This document shows, one piece after another, positions 35,081 through 36,222 of a stretch of DNA of 36,222 bases. A program made the position numbers and the translations under genes. Every line of letters starts with the position of its first letter. The first letter of the stretch is position 1. This DNA is from Elusimicrobia bacterium CG_4_9_14_3_um_filter_62_55 (GTDB lineage Bacteria; Elusimicrobiota; Elusimicrobia; UBA1565), in contig PFUL01000090.1 of NCBI GenBank assembly GCA_002790095.1, positions 1 through 36,222 on the forward strand, written 5' to 3'. The notes below the pieces were generated by a model, which saw only the letters and a program-made list of their open reading frames with translations, was not told the origin of the DNA and searched no databases.

Positions 35081-35432
35081 CACGGGCCTTTTTTTCCGCA
35101 AAATTGGCAACCTCACCCAACGGCATATCTTTGACCTTTCCGAACCAGGACATATCAACGACCATTTCTCCCGTTTCCTCGCCAAATAGAATGTCCTTGA
35201 CCCGCTCGTTCCGCAAATCCAAATCTCTTACCGACTTCTGAAAGGCATTACTTTTAGTTCGCCCACCCTTCGATGTACGAAAAAAGAGGATATAGCTCTC
35301 GGGCTGAACCAAAACCCAATAATCGGGTTTGGCCTGTTCGATCAAGGGAGTAAGAATAGCGTTGACTTCGGAATCGATCCCTTCCGGGACGATTGCGCAA
35401 AGAACCGTGAATTCCTCAATTCGTCCAGACAT
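35013..35432 (-). CDS. Cassette gene: hypothetical protein, 139 aa, tail encoded by an attC-like site
   Basis: ATG at 35432, ten bases from attC 4. Residues 1-117 look like a compact alpha/beta protein (IEEFTVLCAIVPEGIDSEVN; YWVLVQPESYILFFRTSKGG) with no known motif. Residues 118-139, a low-complexity basic stretch (SSSRSGRRGTGAETNSAGG), are encoded by attC-like site 3, so the original stop has probably been lost. Function unknown. Confidence 0.62.
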   Translation of the reverse strand: MSGRIEEFTVLCAIVPEGIDSEVNAILTPLIEQAKPDYWVLVQPESYILFFRTSKGGRTKSNAFQKSVRDLDLRNERVKDILFGEETGEMVVDMSWFGKVKDMPLGEVANFAEKKARGSSSRSGRRGTGAETNSAGGLA

Positions 35433-35442
35433 GAAAGCTTCC

Positions 35443-35522
35443 AGCTAACGCCGAGGATGAGCGGCGGCGGCTATCAAGATATTCCTCACCGAGCCGCCGG
35501 CCGCTCTATCCATTAGTTAGGC
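35443..35522 (-). other. attC-like recombination site 4 (80 bp)
   Basis: Minus strand starts GCCTAAC and ends GTTAGCT. Inner arms GGATAGAGCGGCCGGCGGC and GCCGCCGCCGCTCATCC pair fully except for one extra A and one extra C on the first arm, the hallmark of attC folding. It separates the 143-aa and 139-aa genes. Confidence 0.8.
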
Positions 35523-35533
35523 GCTCCGTCACG

Positions 35534-35965
35534 TCAGAATCCGAGAATCCAAATGACTTCATGCGTCTTTGCCTTCTCGTTCATCCACATCGTCAGTTCG
35601 GATATCACTCCAAGAAGTGACTCCTTGTTTCTCCCGAAGTCCTGTGCAAACTCATTCCGTCCTTCCGCGAGGTCGGCGAATTGAATGATCCCGTCCAGTT
35701 CAGAAACAGACTTTGCATCAGCAAGGAGCTTTGATAACCGCTCCAACCGAACAATAGCCTTCATGCATGTTGCCCGGGGCAATTCGTTTGGCCCGAATCG
35801 AGTAAGCCCGGGTACTGCTTTTGATAGTGCTGGCTCGATATACCCAAAGACTTCATCCTGTAAAAAAATGGAATCTTCATTCCAATGCGATCCTTTCGGA
35901 GCGCCGGCGGCGAATTCAACGAAATCGCCTTTCTTCATACCTCGACGTAGTTCTATTTCAATCAT
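35534..35965 (-). CDS. Cassette gene: hypothetical soluble protein, 143 aa
   Basis: ATG at 35965, ten bases from a GCCTAAC/GTTAGGC box; stop TGA at 35536, 11 bases before attC 4. Begins MIEIELRRGMKKGDFVEFAA; the middle is helical (ATCMKAIVRLERLSKLLADA) and the end is HEVIWILGF. No signal, membrane helix or motif recognised. Function unknown. Confidence 0.62.
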   Translation of the reverse strand: MIEIELRRGMKKGDFVEFAAGAPKGSHWNEDSIFLQDEVFGYIEPALSKAVPGLTRFGPNELPRATCMKAIVRLERLSKLLADAKSVSELDGIIQFADLAEGRNEFAQDFGRNKESLLGVISELTMWMNEKAKTHEVIWILGF

Positions 35966-35975
35966 CTCTAGATGC

Positions 35976-35982
35976 GCCTAAC
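35976..35982 (-). other. attC-type 3' box (GTTAGGC on minus strand)
   Basis: Marks the cassette boundary upstream of the 143-aa gene. No matching GCCTAAC partner is seen to the right before the group II intron, so the rest of this attC is missing or highly diverged. Confidence 0.5.
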
Positions 35983-35984
35983 AA

Positions 35985-36146
35985 TTAGTATGCCGTTCCG
36001 TGTATCACAATAAAATCCGTATCAATAACTTCAAAAAGTATAGGCATCATTTGGATTATCCGCCATGGGGAATTTGCGGAAAAAACAGCAAGTACAGAAG
36101 AATTCTTCTGCATATCACGAATCGACGCATTCCAAACCCAATTCAC
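35985..36146 (-). CDS. 3' fragment of a cassette gene, cut by the group II intron end
   Basis: A 53-codon frame ends with TAA two bases before a GTTAGGC box. It reads NWVWNASIRDMQKNSS to DFIVIHGTAY without a convincing start; a GTG falls exactly at the intron 3' end (36146). It looks like the C-terminus of a protein whose 5' part was separated by the intron, but a short product from the internal ATG is possible. Not recognised. Confidence 0.4.
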   Translation of the reverse strand: MNWVWNASIRDMQKNSSVLAVFSANSPWRIIQMMPILFEVIDTDFIVIHGTAY

Positions 36147-36222
36147 ATAGGTAGGCAGTCGCCTGCTTTCCCTGTAACACCACCGTGCGTACGGGTCCGT
36201 ACACGGCGGTTCGGCGGATTAA
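36147..36222 (-). mobile_element. 3' end of a group II intron (domains V and VI)
   Basis: On the minus strand ACCGCCGT-GTACG-GACC-CGTAC-GC-ACGGTGGT (36210-36179) folds as domain V: an 8-bp lower stem starting near the catalytic triad, a two-base GC bulge on the 3' side, a 5-bp upper stem and a tetraloop. A domain VI-like hairpin (GCAG-GCGA-CTGC with AGG/CCT below) follows, ending CCTAT at about 36147, the likely 3' splice site. The bulge position sets the sense strand as minus, so the rest of the intron and any reverse-transcriptase gene lie beyond the right edge. Confidence 0.8.

Overview
The window reads as a piece of a high-GC, diderm bacterial chromosome. Its housekeeping genes (HrcA/CIRCE-controlled chaperones, RpoD, DnaG, S21), an outer-membrane barrel protein and a GTP-type PEP carboxykinase would fit Elusimicrobiota or a neighbouring deep diderm phylum. 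That placement is inference from gene style only; no rRNA or tRNA gene is present.

Region 1 (1-16.7 kb, minus strand) is a surface-protein locus. A FecR-domain exported protein and a beta-barrel outer-membrane protein are separated by one base. They are followed by a giant exported protein whose frame is open for at least 4552 codons and runs off the left edge. The giant protein combines beta-propellers, lectin-like modules, fibronectin III, PPC-like and transthyretin-like domains, with at least 17 copies of a Ca-loop-like module.

Region 2 (16.8-28.3 kb, minus strand) is a continuous run: hrcA-grpE-dnaK-dnaJ-rsmE-(51-aa zinc protein)-mtaB-hit-rpsU-dnaG-rpoD-(small membrane protein). It joins a heat-shock operon to a macromolecular-synthesis operon. 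It starts at a perfect-consensus promoter (TTGACA-N17-TATAAT) followed directly by a CIRCE operator. A strong hairpin terminator separates rpsU from dnaG.

Region 3 (28.3-31.2 kb) has divergent pckG (plus strand, own promoter). It is closed by a bidirectional terminator shared with a convergent MOSC gene and a GNAT acetyltransferase gene that has lost its 5' end.

Region 4 (31.17-36.22 kb) is accessory DNA, visibly richer in A+T. First comes a 2.0-kb segment bounded by 28-bp perfect inverted repeats, carrying a nucleotidyltransferase/partner gene pair (toxin-antitoxin-like) with two identical-architecture operators, plus an unknown gene. Then comes an integron-like cassette array: five complete minus-strand genes of unknown function and one 3' fragment, separated by attC-like imperfect palindromes with GCCTAAC/GTTAGGC ends. 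The 3' end of a group II intron (domains V and VI) lies at the right edge. No integrase gene or attI is visible; the array could be a CALIN (attC cluster lacking integrase) or continue beyond the window.

No gene-free stretch exceeds 300 bases; the largest gaps (28199-28391, 33052-33243) hold promoters, operators and repeats described below.
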